Shown: piece by piece, positions 7,932 through 17,357 of the stretch | How positions within the stretch are numbered: the first letter of the stretch is position 1 | Layout: every line of letters starts with the position of its first letter | Program-made: the position numbers and the translations under genes | Notes under the pieces: model-generated | What the model saw: only the letters and a program-made list of their open reading frames with translations | The model's database searches: none | Told to the model about the DNA's origin: nothing | From: Terasakiella sp033100395 | GTDB taxonomy: Bacteria > Pseudomonadota > Alphaproteobacteria > Rhodospirillales > Terasakiellaceae | Length of the DNA: 64,000 nucleotides | Direction: 5' to 3' | Assembly: GCF_033100395.1 (NCBI RefSeq) | Contig: NZ_JAWLVJ010000003.1 | Span: forward strand, 124,001 to 188,000

Positions 7932-8918
7932 ATGATTGTTATTGTAAACGGTGAAGAACGTAGTTTGGATCAAGCCAAATCTGTTGCAGACTTTTTAACA
8001 GAGATCGGAATTGACCCTAAAAAAGTTGCGGTTGAACGCAATCTGGAAATTGTCCCAAAATCACAGTTTGCCGACATTCTCGTTGGGGATGGCGACAAGC
8101 TGGAAATCGTACATTTTATTGGCGGAGGATCACAGGACGTGAACGACACATTTGATATTGCCGGACAGACCTTTAATTCAAGACTTTTGGTCGGCACCGG
8201 GAAGTATAAGGATTTTGAAGAAACCAAAATCGCGATTGAAGCCAGTGGGGCAGAAATCGTCACCGTTGCGGTGCGCCGTGTCAATGTGACCAACCCGAAT
8301 GAACCCATGCTGGTCGATTATGTTGACCCTAAAAAATACACTTATCTGCCAAACACGGCAGGCTGTTTTACCTGCGATGATGCGGTGCGTACCCTGCGCC
8401 TGGCACGCGAAGCTGGTGGCTGGGATCTGGTGAAGCTGGAAGTTCTGGGGGATCAGACAACCCTTTATCCCAATATGCCTGAAACCCTGAAAGCGGCAGA
8501 GATGCTGATTAAAGAAGGGTTCAAGGTCATGGTCTATTGCTCTGACGATCCGATTGCGGCCAAAACGCTGGAAGATATGGGCTGTGTGGCAATTATGCCG
8601 CTGGGATCCCTGATAGGGTCCGGCCTTGGTATTTTGAACCCGGTGAACATCCAGATCATTAAACAGAACGCCAATGTTCCTGTACTTGTGGATGCCGGTG
8701 TGGGAACAGCATCTGATGCAGCCTTTGCGATGGAACTGGGCTGTGATGGTGTCCTGATGAACACGGCGATTGCAGCGGCGAAAGACCCGATTGCCATGGC
8801 GAAAGCCATGAAGCTGGCGGTGGAAAGTGGCCGCCTTGCTTACCATGCTGGCCGTATGCCAAAGAAAACATATGCCGATCCAAGTTCCCCAACATCCGGT
8901 TTGATTGAGACAAAGTAA
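7932..8918 (+). CDS. thiG: Fused sulfur carrier ThiS - thiazole synthase ThiG
   Basis: Two thiamin-biosynthesis functions in one 328-residue chain. Residues 1-66 are a complete ThiS ubiquitin-like fold (MIVIVNGEERSL ... LEIVHFIGGG). Residues 72-328 are ThiG, the TIM barrel that forms the thiazole from deoxyxylulose 5-phosphate, dehydroglycine and ThiS thiocarboxylate. ThiG signatures: SRLLVGTGKYKDFEETK, LPNTAGCFT, LVKLEVLGDQ with the Schiff-base Lys near 168, VMVYCSDDP, GSLIGSGLGI and VDAGVGTASDAAFAMELG. The odd point is that the Gly-Gly tail normally activated at the free ThiS C terminus is internal here (64-66, followed by SQDV). No TPP riboswitch was recognised upstream. The stop overlaps the next start (TAATG). 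Confidence 0.93.
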   Translation: MIVIVNGEERSLDQAKSVADFLTEIGIDPKKVAVERNLEIVPKSQFADILVGDGDKLEIVHFIGGGSQDVNDTFDIAGQTFNSRLLVGTGKYKDFEETKIAIEASGAEIVTVAVRRVNVTNPNEPMLVDYVDPKKYTYLPNTAGCFTCDDAVRTLRLAREAGGWDLVKLEVLGDQTTLYPNMPETLKAAEMLIKEGFKVMVYCSDDPIAAKTLEDMGCVAIMPLGSLIGSGLGILNPVNIQIIKQNANVPVLVDAGVGTASDAAFAMELGCDGVLMNTAIAAAKDPIAMAKAMKLAVESGRLAYHAGRMPKKTYADPSSPTSGLIETK

Positions 8919-9622
8919 TGACGTCACTTGGGATTTTGGTCTGCGGTGCCTTTGAGCAGGAATTGATGCAAGGCTACGGCGGGGTGTATGAAGATTTCTT
9001 CATTGATGCCCTGTTGGAAGCAGACCCTGATCTGTCCTTCATTACCTATGCGGCTTATAAAGACATCATCCCGACCAGCATCATCCAGTGTGATGCCTGG
9101 TTGGTGACCGGATCAAAACACGGGGTTTATGAAAATTTGCCCTGGATGTTGAAGCTGCAGGAGTTCTTAAAAGAAGCCTATGCGGCCAATATTCCCCTGG
9201 TTGGTATCTGTTTCGGCCATCAAATTCTTGCGCAAGCCTTGGGTGGCCATGTGGAAAAATCTGATGCCGGATGGGGGCTGGGCCATATTGAGTATGACCT
9301 GCTGGAACCCTTTGCGGGACTTGAAGGTAAGATGGGTTTACATGCCATCCATCAGGATCAGGTGGTGAAACTGCCACCAGAGGCCGGTGTCTTTGCAAAG
9401 ACGGACCATTGTCCCCATGCCGGACTTATATATAAGAACAAAGCTGTCTCCATTCAGCCGCACCCGGAATTCAGTCAGGCGTTTGAGCGCGACCTGATTA
9501 CTTTTAAAAAAGGCAATGTCCTGCCGAATGATCTGGCAGATCAGGCAATTTTAAAGCTGGACGGGGCAACAGATCATAATAAAGAAGTAATGGCGTTTAT
9601 TGCTGACTTTATAAAGGGTTAG
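8918..9622 (+). CDS. Class I glutamine amidotransferase (GMP-synthase-like)
   Basis: A 234-residue stand-alone class I amidotransferase fold of unknown substrate. The catalytic triad is readable: the nucleophile Cys98 in VGICFGHQILAQALGG, and His182/Glu184 in IQPHPEF. Related proteins are annotated as GMP synthase-like amidotransferases, gamma-glutamyl hydrolases or carbamoyl-phosphate-synthase-like domains, and the sequence alone does not choose among them. It overlaps the thiSG stop by one base, so translation is probably coupled. A role in thiamin metabolism is possible but unproven. Confidence 0.8.
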   Translation: MTSLGILVCGAFEQELMQGYGGVYEDFFIDALLEADPDLSFITYAAYKDIIPTSIIQCDAWLVTGSKHGVYENLPWMLKLQEFLKEAYAANIPLVGICFGHQILAQALGGHVEKSDAGWGLGHIEYDLLEPFAGLEGKMGLHAIHQDQVVKLPPEAGVFAKTDHCPHAGLIYKNKAVSIQPHPEFSQAFERDLITFKKGNVLPNDLADQAILKLDGATDHNKEVMAFIADFIKG

Positions 9623-9629
9623 GGGTACT

Positions 9630-10421
9630 TTGTTTTTCTATCTCTCCAAAATCTTCTGGTGGCTGTTCGAACCGGGAAACATTCTGTTTTTGCTGCTGAC
9701 CTTTGGGGTGGTCTTTCTATTTCTTAACAAGATCAGACTGGCGAAATTCTTTTGTGGCATTGCGTTTGCTTTCTATTTGATCTTCGGGATTGTACCTTTC
9801 GGGGCATACCTGCAAACAACCTTGGAAAATCGTTTTCCAACTGTTGTCGATTATCCAAAAGAGATTGATGGGATCATCGTGCTGGGTGGCATGGTGGATG
9901 TTTACACGACGGATCAACGTGGTGGCTTGGCGCTGAATGGCAATATTGACCGTGTCCTCTCTTTGTATGACCTAGGCGAACGCTACCCAGACGTCCCCAT
10001 TATTTTTACGGGTGGGGCAGGGTTGATGGGGCGACCGGACTTGACCGAAGCCTCCATGATCCAGCCGCTGCTTGAAAAAATCGTGTCCAACCCGGATCGC
10101 TTGGTTCTGGAAAATGTGTCTCAAAACACCTATGAAAATGCGCTTTATACCAAAGATATTATTAAAGAGAAGGCATCCGGGACCTGGCTGCTGGTGACAT
10201 CAGCCCGTCATATGCCCCGGTCAGTGGCGGCTTTTCGTCATCAGGGGGTGAATGTGCTGGCCTATCCGGTGGACTATCATACCAGCCCTGATCCACATTA
10301 CAGCGTCCTGTTAAATCCGCGTCAGGGATTGGGCGTTTTAAGGGCGTCTCTTCACGAATGGTTAGGGCTTTTGGCTTATTATTTGACCGATAAAACTTCG
10401 GAATTTTTCCCATCCCCCTAA
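9630..10421 (+). CDS. YdcF/ElyC-type DUF218 membrane protein
   Basis: A 263-residue inner-membrane protein with two N-terminal hydrophobic segments (about 1-32 and 37-57) followed by a DUF218 domain. The domain shows IDGIIVLGGMVD, LYDLGERYPDVPIIFTGGAG, ENVSQNTYENALYTKDII and WLLVTSARHMPRSVAAFR, the usual YdcF/SanA/ElyC blocks. ElyC of E. coli is linked to envelope polysaccharide and peptidoglycan assembly; the substrate is not known here. I read a TTG start at 9630 with TTAGGGG just upstream. It follows the amidotransferase by 7 bp and precedes a lytic transglycosylase by 14 bp, consistent with an envelope role. Confidence 0.85.
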   Translation: MFFYLSKIFWWLFEPGNILFLLLTFGVVFLFLNKIRLAKFFCGIAFAFYLIFGIVPFGAYLQTTLENRFPTVVDYPKEIDGIIVLGGMVDVYTTDQRGGLALNGNIDRVLSLYDLGERYPDVPIIFTGGAGLMGRPDLTEASMIQPLLEKIVSNPDRLVLENVSQNTYENALYTKDIIKEKASGTWLLVTSARHMPRSVAAFRHQGVNVLAYPVDYHTSPDPHYSVLLNPRQGLGVLRASLHEWLGLLAYYLTDKTSEFFPSP

Positions 10422-10435
10422 CTGAAGAGGTCCAA

Positions 10436-11629
10436 ATGATTGATAAGAAAAGATTTTTGAAAGCAGCGACGGTCGCAGGCGCTTTGTTGTTAAGCAGCCC
10501 GACATCTTCGCATGCTCAAGAAAGTTATCAATCATGGCTGGATAATTTTAAAAATGTAGCGGCTCAAAGCGGCATTTCCCAAAAGACCATCACGGCGACC
10601 CTGACCGGTCTGGAACCAAATCAGCGTGTGCTGGAACTGGACCGCCGTCAGCCGGAATTTTCCCTGACCTTCTGGAAATATCTGAACAATAGCATCTCGG
10701 AAAAACGCATCAAGCGTGGCCGTGAGCTATTGAAGAAGCACAAGAAACTGTTTGATAAGGTTCATGCGAAATATGGTGTGCAGCCGCGTTTTCTGGTGGC
10801 GTTTTGGGGGCTGGAAACAAACTTTGGGGATTACACAGGCGTGTTCCCGCTGGTGCAGTCTCTGACCACACTGGCTCATGATAAACGCCGTCGTGATTTC
10901 TTTACCAAGCAACTGCTGACAACCCTTGAGATTATGGATCAGGGGCACATCCCTTATGATGTGAAAGCGTCCTGGGCGGGTGCCATGGGCTATTGCCAGT
11001 TTATGCCAACGACTTATAAAGCCTATGCGGTTGATGGTGACGGTGATGGCAAAAGTGATATGTGGGGCAGTCTGCTGGATGTGTTCCATTCCGCTTCAAA
11101 CTTCCTGTTGCAGTCTGGCTGGCAACCGGGTGAAACGTGGGGGCGTGAAGTCAAGCTGCCCAAAGGATTTAATCTGGATTTGACCGGGCTTCGTACGAAA
11201 AAGAACCTGTCTGAATGGGCAAAGCTGGGTGTTGTCAATATTGACGGCAAGGCCTTGCCACAGGCTGATATGAAGGGCTCCTTGATCCTGCCATCCGGCT
11301 ATAAAGGCCCTGCATTTTTGGTTTATGAGAACTTTCGCACGATTCTGGACTGGAATCGTTCGAACTTCTACGCCATTGCCGTGGGGCATCTGGCGGATCG
11401 TCTGGTCTGGAAAGGCCCATTGAAGACACCACAGGTGAAAGAAACACCGCTGAGCCGTGATCAGTCCATGATGATCCAGACACGTTTGAACGCCAAAGGC
11501 TATGACGTTGGAAAACCTGATGGAATTGCAGGATCACGTACCCGCAAAGGCATTAAGGCTTTCCAGAAAAGCATTGGAATTCCGGCAGATGGCCATCCAA
11601 CGGTCGAACTTTTGGAATTATTGAAGTAA
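10436..11629 (+). CDS. Lytic murein transglycosylase, MltB type, with peptidoglycan-binding domain
   Basis: Cleaves the MurNAc-GlcNAc bond of peptidoglycan in the periplasm. The 397 residues carry a signal peptide (about 1-28, ending SSHAQ, no lipobox, so soluble rather than lipoprotein), an SLT_2 catalytic domain (about 30-320) and a C-terminal PG_binding_1 repeat (about 335-397: MIQTRLNAKGYDVGKPDG). The catalytic acid is Glu127 in FWGLETNFG. SWAGAMGYCQFMPTTY and the acidic DGDGDGKSD stretch are typical of MltB. The next genes are RlpA and a D,D-carboxypeptidase, making a small wall-remodelling cluster. Confidence 0.93.
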   Translation: MIDKKRFLKAATVAGALLLSSPTSSHAQESYQSWLDNFKNVAAQSGISQKTITATLTGLEPNQRVLELDRRQPEFSLTFWKYLNNSISEKRIKRGRELLKKHKKLFDKVHAKYGVQPRFLVAFWGLETNFGDYTGVFPLVQSLTTLAHDKRRRDFFTKQLLTTLEIMDQGHIPYDVKASWAGAMGYCQFMPTTYKAYAVDGDGDGKSDMWGSLLDVFHSASNFLLQSGWQPGETWGREVKLPKGFNLDLTGLRTKKNLSEWAKLGVVNIDGKALPQADMKGSLILPSGYKGPAFLVYENFRTILDWNRSNFYAIAVGHLADRLVWKGPLKTPQVKETPLSRDQSMMIQTRLNAKGYDVGKPDGIAGSRTRKGIKAFQKSIGIPADGHPTVELLELLK

Positions 11630-11707
11630 GGCAGGGTTGAAGCAATGGACATCCAACAGTATGCTGTCGCAGATTTTAAGCCGAAAGGATGGAAAAAAGG
11701 TTCCTTT

Positions 11708-12685
11708 ATGATGAAACGATTTTTAAAACCTGCACATTTAGCCATGGGTTTGATGGCTTCTGTCTTTTTATCGGGCTGTGCAGAAACGACCTTTTTATCC
11801 AGTTCTATCAAGTCGGCAGGCAGCGATAAACCTGTTGCAGGCCATTATAAAGTCGGCAATCCCTATCAAATTCAGGGCGTCTGGTATTATCCAGCGGAAG
11901 ATTTTGATTATGTGGAAACAGGGATTTCATCCTGGTATGGCCCACAATTCCATGGCAAGCCAACAGCCAATGGTGAAGTGTTTGACATGAATTTGGTCAG
12001 TGCGGCCCACCGTACATTGCCGCTGCCGTCACTGGTGCGTGTTACCAACCTTGAAAATGGCCGTTCCCTGGTCGTGCGTGTGAATGACCGTGGGCCTTTT
12101 GCCCATGGCCGTATCCTTGATATGTCCAAACGTGGTGCGCAGTTGCTGGGCTTTGAAAAGCAGGGTACAGCGCGGGTGAAGGTTGAAATCCTGAAAGACC
12201 AGAGCCTTGCCATCAAGAATTCTTATGTCAACCAGATTGCATCCAAAGATTCCCCGATTAAATCAACCGGGATGGCAAAGCCGCAGGTAAGCGCACAAAG
12301 CCTGGATGTCCCGCAAGGTGCGCAAGCTGCCCCTCAACCACAGCAGCAAATGACAATGGCGGACAAGCCTGTTGCACAATCTGCAATTCGTGAGCCTGAA
12401 GTGGTGAAGCCAACCGAAACGGTTAAGACTTACGCTGTTTCTGCCACGCGCATGTATATTCAGGCAGGCGCATTTTCAAAGTATGAAAATGCCAACCGTG
12501 TGAAAGCGAAACTGTCTTCCGTTGGTGATGTGCAGGTATCGCAGGTGCTGGTTAATGGTCGGGATTTCTTCCGCGTGCGTGTCGGGCCGCTGCAAAGCGT
12601 TGGTCAGGCGGATCAGATTTTAAATGACGTTATTCAGGCGGGCTATCCGTCGGCAAAGATTATCATCGAAAAAGGGAAAGGCTAA
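11708..12685 (+). CDS. rlpA: RlpA family septal-ring lipoprotein with SPOR domain
   Basis: A lipoprotein that binds denuded glycan at the septum; some homologues are lytic transglycosylases. I choose ATG 11708 (MMKRFLKPAHLAMG), which gives a proper lipoprotein signal ending LSGC near residue 21 and follows AAAAAAGG; the ATG at 11645 would add 21 residues before the signal. A double-psi beta-barrel follows (ISSWYGPQFHGKPTANGE, NDRGPFAHGRILDMSKRGA). Then comes a Gln/Pro-rich linker, and a SPOR domain closes the protein (MYIQAGAFSKYENANRVK ... FRVRVGPL). It lies directly before the carboxypeptidase gene, a common pairing. Confidence 0.93.
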   Translation: MMKRFLKPAHLAMGLMASVFLSGCAETTFLSSSIKSAGSDKPVAGHYKVGNPYQIQGVWYYPAEDFDYVETGISSWYGPQFHGKPTANGEVFDMNLVSAAHRTLPLPSLVRVTNLENGRSLVVRVNDRGPFAHGRILDMSKRGAQLLGFEKQGTARVKVEILKDQSLAIKNSYVNQIASKDSPIKSTGMAKPQVSAQSLDVPQGAQAAPQPQQQMTMADKPVAQSAIREPEVVKPTETVKTYAVSATRMYIQAGAFSKYENANRVKAKLSSVGDVQVSQVLVNGRDFFRVRVGPLQSVGQADQILNDVIQAGYPSAKIIIEKGKG

Positions 12686-12686
12686 C

Positions 12687-13835
12687 ATGGGCCTGCGTAC
12701 AACATTTCTGGCAACAGCCTTAGCAACAACCGTACTGGCAACTTCGGCATTTGCGATTGACACAACGGCGCGCGAAGCCCTGATGATCGATATAAAGACA
12801 GGCCATGTCCTGTTGGAAAAAGAATCACATGCCTCTATGCCACCAGCGTCTATGAGCAAGCTCATGACCTTGTATCTGGTGTTTGAACGCTTAAAAGATG
12901 GCCGTTTGACGCTGGATGATAAATTTACGGTTTCTGAAAAAGCCTGGCGTAAGGGCGGGGCAGCTTCTGGTAGTTCCACCATGTTCCTGGAACCTCGCCA
13001 AAAGGTGCGTGTGGAAGACCTGATCAAAGGCATTATTATTCAATCCGGTAACGACGCCTGTATCGTGGTGGCCGAAGCGATTTCCGGTTCTGAAAAGAAT
13101 TTTGCTGTTGAAATGACGGAAAAAGCCCGTGAATTGGGTATGGAAGATTCATCTTTTGCAAACGCAACAGGCTGGCCGGACCCGGGTCAACGTATGACGG
13201 CCCACGATCTTGCCATTCTTGCCAAGGCGTTGATTGAGGAATATCCGGAATATTACAAATATTTCGCTGAAAAGAATTTCAAATATAATGGTATCCGCCA
13301 AAGCAACCGTAACCCGCTTTTGTATAAAACAATGGGCGCAGACGGGCTGAAAACAGGTCATACGTCCGAAGCTGGCTACGGGCTGACCTCGTCTGCCATG
13401 CGCGATGGGCGCCGTCTGATCCTTGTGGTCAATGGTCTGAACAGCGTGCGTGCACGTTCCAGCGAGTCTGAAAGACTGATGGAATGGGGGTTCCGTGAAT
13501 TTAACAATTACGCTTTGTTCCAGAAAGGTCAGGAAGTTTCTCAAGCCGAACTGTGGCTGTCCAACAAACAAAGTGTCGGTCTTGTGATTGATCAGGATGT
13601 GGAAATCACCCTGCCGCGCAAAAGCCGTCGCAAGATGAAAGTCCAGGTCAAATATGACGGCCCGATCCCGGCCCCTGTTCAAAAAGGCCAGCAACTGGCG
13701 ACCGTTGTTATCTCAGCCCCTGAAACCAAAGACATCGTCATTCCGCTTTATGCAGCTGAAGATGCTGACCGTCTGGGCTTTGTTGGTCGTCTGGGTGCGG
13801 CTGTTAAATCCATTATCTGGGGTGTAACCGGGTAA
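12687..13835 (+). CDS. D-alanyl-D-alanine carboxypeptidase (penicillin-binding protein 5/6 type)
   Basis: Removes the terminal D-Ala of peptidoglycan stem peptides in the periplasm. With ATG at 12687 the protein has 382 residues and a signal peptide (MGLRTTFLATALATTVLATSA, cut near 23). The serine beta-lactamase-fold motifs are all present: SMSK at 55-58, SGN at 120-122 and KTG at 222-224. The C-terminal PBP5 beta-domain and an ending hydrophobic stretch (VGRLGAAVKSIIWGV) that may act as membrane anchor follow. The frame is open upstream into rlpA (to 12624) but lacks a signal sequence there. The stop overlaps the tmk start (TAATG). Confidence 0.94.
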   Translation: MGLRTTFLATALATTVLATSAFAIDTTAREALMIDIKTGHVLLEKESHASMPPASMSKLMTLYLVFERLKDGRLTLDDKFTVSEKAWRKGGAASGSSTMFLEPRQKVRVEDLIKGIIIQSGNDACIVVAEAISGSEKNFAVEMTEKARELGMEDSSFANATGWPDPGQRMTAHDLAILAKALIEEYPEYYKYFAEKNFKYNGIRQSNRNPLLYKTMGADGLKTGHTSEAGYGLTSSAMRDGRRLILVVNGLNSVRARSSESERLMEWGFREFNNYALFQKGQEVSQAELWLSNKQSVGLVIDQDVEITLPRKSRRKMKVQVKYDGPIPAPVQKGQQLATVVISAPETKDIVIPLYAAEDADRLGFVGRLGAAVKSIIWGVTG

Positions 13836-14479
13836 TGTCGAAGGGGCGTTTTATAACCCTTGAAGGCGGCGAAGGGGCTGGCAAAAGCACGCAGGTGCGT
13901 CTTTTAAAAGCCGCCCTTGAAGACCAAGGCATCGAAGTCGTCCTCACCCGCGAACCCGGTGGCAGTCAGGGCGCAGAAGATATCCGTAACCTGCTGGTCA
14001 ATGGTGATCCTGGTCGCTGGGACGGCATGACCGAAGCCTTGTTGAATTTTGCTGCACGTCGTGATCATCTGGTTAAAACCGTCTGGCCTGCACTTGAAGC
14101 TGGAAAGTGGGTGATCTCAGATCGTTTTGCTGATTCCACCATCGCTTATCAGGGCTATGGTCATGGTCTGAATTTAAAGCTGCTTTATAACCTGTGGGAC
14201 GTTTCCATCGAAAACTTCAGACCGGACCTGACGTTTGTTCTGGATCTGCCTGTTGAAACAGGTATCGAACGCGCCCTGGGTCGTGGGGCAGGGGAAGACC
14301 GCTATGAAAAAATGGCGCGCGATTTCCATACTCGTCTGAAGGCTGGTTTTCTGGAAATCGCTGAAAATGATCCGGATCGTTGCTGCGTGGTTGACGCGCG
14401 TCAGGGGATTGAAGAGATTCAGCAGGATTTACAAAATGCTGTTTCAGACCGTCTAAAGGTGGCCTTCAATGATGGATGA
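13835..14479 (+). CDS. tmk: Thymidylate kinase
   Basis: Phosphorylates dTMP to dTDP. The 214 residues begin MSKGRFITLEGGEGAGKST with the P loop at 11-18. The DRY-like block is VISDRFADSTIAYQGYG, and the lid region LGRGAGEDRYEKM follows. Length and order fit the bacterial family. Translation is coupled to the carboxypeptidase through TAATG, and its end overlaps holB by 11 bp, so tmk and holB are one unit, as in many proteobacteria. Confidence 0.96.
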   Translation: MSKGRFITLEGGEGAGKSTQVRLLKAALEDQGIEVVLTREPGGSQGAEDIRNLLVNGDPGRWDGMTEALLNFAARRDHLVKTVWPALEAGKWVISDRFADSTIAYQGYGHGLNLKLLYNLWDVSIENFRPDLTFVLDLPVETGIERALGRGAGEDRYEKMARDFHTRLKAGFLEIAENDPDRCCVVDARQGIEEIQQDLQNAVSDRLKVAFNDG

Positions 14480-15581
14480 TGACCGCCTCACCCCGAAAAC
14501 AAGCCCCGACCTGATTGGTCATGATGAGGCGGAAAAGACGCTGCTGGAAAGTTATAATTCCGGTCGTATGCATCATGCCTGGCTGATTACAGGCCCACGT
14601 GGCATTGGAAAAGCGACTCTTGCCTATCGATTTGCACGTTTTCTGTTAAAGCACGGTAAACCTGGTGGGGATGAAGGCGACAGTCTGTTTGGCGATACCT
14701 TGCCATCCACCGATCCGGAAAGCCTTTATGTGGACCCGGAAGATGCTGTCTTTCGCCGTATTGCAGCGGGTGGTCATGCTGATATCATGACCATTGAGCG
14801 TGAATTCGATGAAAAGAAAAACCGTTTTAAGGGTCAGATTGGCGTAGATCGCGTGCGTGGGGTGGGGGCTTTCCTTGGGAAAACCTCAGCCGAAGGCGGC
14901 TGGCGTGTTGTGGTGATTGATGCCGCAGACGAAATGAACCGAAATTCCGCCAACGCTGTTTTGAAAGTATTGGAAGAGCCGCCTGAACAGGCTGTTCTGC
15001 TATTGCTGGCGCACAATCCGGGCCGTTTGCTGCCAACCATCAGGTCTCGCTGTCGGACTTTGAATTTGAACGCTTTATCAGATGATATTTTGGTCGATCT
15101 GATGGGGAAATATGCGCCCGAATCGTCCCCGGAAGAAGCGCAAGGTCTTGCAAAATTGGCCGAAGGCAGCTTTGGACGCGCCCTTTCCCTGTTTGATGAG
15201 GGTGGTTTAAGCCTCTATGAAGAGTTGGTCAGCCTGCTGTCCACTTTGCCACAATTGGACGTGGAAGCCTTGCATAAGCTGGGAGACAAGATGTCTAGGG
15301 CTGGGGCGGATGAGGCCTTTCGCACGCTTGGTGACCTGCTTAGATGGTGGTTAGGACGCTTGATCTCCCAGGGCGCACGCGCTAAGACCTCAGGGCTCGG
15401 CTTAAACGAGGCAGAAGACGCATTGATGGTTCGTATCTTGCAAACTGGCGATATGAACAAACTGATGGATGTATGGAGCAAGGTTGGCTCTTTGTTCGAT
15501 CAGGCGCAAAGCGGCAATCTGGATCGCAAACAGGCTGTGCTGAATTCTTTCCTCGCCCTTGAAGGGGCGATGAAGCGCTAA
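14469..15581 (+). CDS. holB: DNA polymerase III, delta-prime subunit
   Basis: Part of the clamp loader that places the sliding clamp on DNA. The 370 residues show an AAA+ module with GPRGIGKATLAYRF (P-loop Lys48), the sensor/SRC-like block TIRSRCRTLNL and VLKVLEEPPEQAVLLL. The zinc cysteine set of DnaX is not seen, consistent with delta-prime rather than tau/gamma. Two consecutive ATGs (14469, 14472) could start it. It overlaps tmk by 11 bp and is followed by metG after 36 bp, the classical tmk-holB-metG-tatD order. Confidence 0.93.
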   Translation: MMDDDRLTPKTSPDLIGHDEAEKTLLESYNSGRMHHAWLITGPRGIGKATLAYRFARFLLKHGKPGGDEGDSLFGDTLPSTDPESLYVDPEDAVFRRIAAGGHADIMTIEREFDEKKNRFKGQIGVDRVRGVGAFLGKTSAEGGWRVVVIDAADEMNRNSANAVLKVLEEPPEQAVLLLLAHNPGRLLPTIRSRCRTLNLNALSDDILVDLMGKYAPESSPEEAQGLAKLAEGSFGRALSLFDEGGLSLYEELVSLLSTLPQLDVEALHKLGDKMSRAGADEAFRTLGDLLRWWLGRLISQGARAKTSGLGLNEAEDALMVRILQTGDMNKLMDVWSKVGSLFDQAQSGNLDRKQAVLNSFLALEGAMKR

Positions 15582-15617
15582 ACTATATATTTATTCTTTC
15601 TTTGTTTGGAGTGACCC

Positions 15618-17345
15618 ATGACGGGATCGACACCTTTTTACATCACAACGCCCATTTATTATGTGAACGACAAGCCACATATCGGCCATGCCTATACGTC
15701 TCTGGCCTGTGATGTGATGGCCCGGTTCAAGCGTCTGGACGGCTATGATGTCAAATTCCTGACCGGAACGGACGAGCATGGTCAGAAGGTGGAAAATTCC
15801 GCCAATGCAAAAGGGGTTGATCCGCAAGTATTCACGGATGGCGTGTCGCAGAACTTCCGTGATTTGGCCGAATTCATGGGCTACACCAATGACGACTTCA
15901 TCCGCACAACGGAAGAACGCCACAAAAAAGCCTGTCAGGCCCTGTGGCAGAAACTGCTGGATAACGGCGATATTTACCTTGGCGCCTATGAAGGCTGGTA
16001 TGCGGTGCGTGACGAGGCCTTTTATACGGAAGATGAAACCGAGAAGAAGCCAGACGGCACCCGCGTTGCCAAAGCATCTGGTGCGGAAGTTGAATGGATG
16101 GAAGAACCTAGCTATTTCTTCAAGCTGTCGGCCTGGGAAGACAAGCTTCTGGCATTTTATGAAGCCAATCCTGATTTCATCCTGCCAAAATCACGCCGCA
16201 ACGAAGTGCTGAGCTTTGTAAAAGGCGGTCTGCAGGACCTTTCCGTTTCCAGAACGACCTTTAAATGGGGGGTTCCGGTGCCAAATGATGATGCACATAT
16301 CATGTATGTGTGGCTGGATGCGCTGACAAACTATATCACCGCCTGCGGCTATCCAGATACAGACGCGGCTGATTATCAGAAATACTGGCCTGCTGATGTG
16401 CATATGGTCGGTAAAGATATTCTTCGTTTTCATGCGGTTTATTGGCCCGCTTTCCTGATGGCGGCTGAACTGCCCACACCAAAACGCGTTTTTGCCCACG
16501 GCTGGTGGACAAACGAAGGTGAGAAAATCTCAAAATCCCTCGGCAACGTGATTGATCCGATTGATCTGGTTAATAAATACGGTCTGGATCAGGTGCGCTA
16601 TTTCATGTTGCGCGAAGTGCCCTTTGGTAATGATGGCGATTTCGCCCATTCCGCCATGGTTTCACGTATGAATGGTGAATTGGCGAACGATCTGGGCAAC
16701 TTGTCCCAGCGTGTTCTGTCCATGGTTGTGAAGAACTGTGACGGCGCCATCCCGACACCGGGTGAATTTACGGCTGAAGATAAAGAAATGATGGGTCAGG
16801 CCTATGGTCTGCTGGCTGAGGTACGCAAGCAGATTGATGTGCAGGCCTTTAACGATGCGATTGAGACCATCTGGCTTGCCATTCGTGCGGCCAATGCCTA
16901 TGTGGATCATCAGGCGCCTTGGAAGCTTAAAAAGGAAGATCCGGCTCGTATGGGCACAGTGCTTTACGTTCTGTGTGAAACCATCCGTAACGTTGCCTTG
17001 CTGCTGCAGCCACTGATGCCGACGGCTATGGACAAAATGCTGGGCTTGCTGGAAATTGCTGATGATCAGCGCAGCTTCGCATCTTGCGGTGAGGTAGGGG
17101 CTTTGAAGGGCGGTACGCCACTTGAAAAACCGGAAGGGGTCTTCCCACGTTTTATCGACCATGAAGAATTGGAAAATTCTTATGAAGGTAAAGACGGCAA
17201 ATTCCTGATCAAACGCGCGCTGCGTCAAAACCCGAAGAATAAAGAGACGGTTTTTGAGATCGTGTTTGAAAATGGGGATGTGGAAGAACTGAATTCCCTT
17301 GATCTGGAAAAAGCGAAAAAGAAAGGGGCTTTGACGCAAGTCTAA
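15618..17345 (+). CDS. metG: Methionyl-tRNA synthetase
   Basis: Charges tRNA-Met. The 575 residues include the class I signature HIGH in NDKPHIGHAYTSL, the catalytic WWTNEGEKISKSLGN loop (KISKS at 303-307) and an anticodon-binding helical domain (about 370-500). A short C-terminal extension is rich in Lys and Glu. The connective peptide lacks the four zinc cysteines, placing it in the short zinc-free type, and I see no C-terminal EMAP/Trbp111-like dimer domain. A good GGAG ribosome site lies before ATG 15618. Confidence 0.95.
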   Translation: MTGSTPFYITTPIYYVNDKPHIGHAYTSLACDVMARFKRLDGYDVKFLTGTDEHGQKVENSANAKGVDPQVFTDGVSQNFRDLAEFMGYTNDDFIRTTEERHKKACQALWQKLLDNGDIYLGAYEGWYAVRDEAFYTEDETEKKPDGTRVAKASGAEVEWMEEPSYFFKLSAWEDKLLAFYEANPDFILPKSRRNEVLSFVKGGLQDLSVSRTTFKWGVPVPNDDAHIMYVWLDALTNYITACGYPDTDAADYQKYWPADVHMVGKDILRFHAVYWPAFLMAAELPTPKRVFAHGWWTNEGEKISKSLGNVIDPIDLVNKYGLDQVRYFMLREVPFGNDGDFAHSAMVSRMNGELANDLGNLSQRVLSMVVKNCDGAIPTPGEFTAEDKEMMGQAYGLLAEVRKQIDVQAFNDAIETIWLAIRAANAYVDHQAPWKLKKEDPARMGTVLYVLCETIRNVALLLQPLMPTAMDKMLGLLEIADDQRSFASCGEVGALKGGTPLEKPEGVFPRFIDHEELENSYEGKDGKFLIKRALRQNPKNKETVFEIVFENGDVEELNSLDLEKAKKKGALTQV

Positions 17346-17357
17346 GCCATATCTTTG

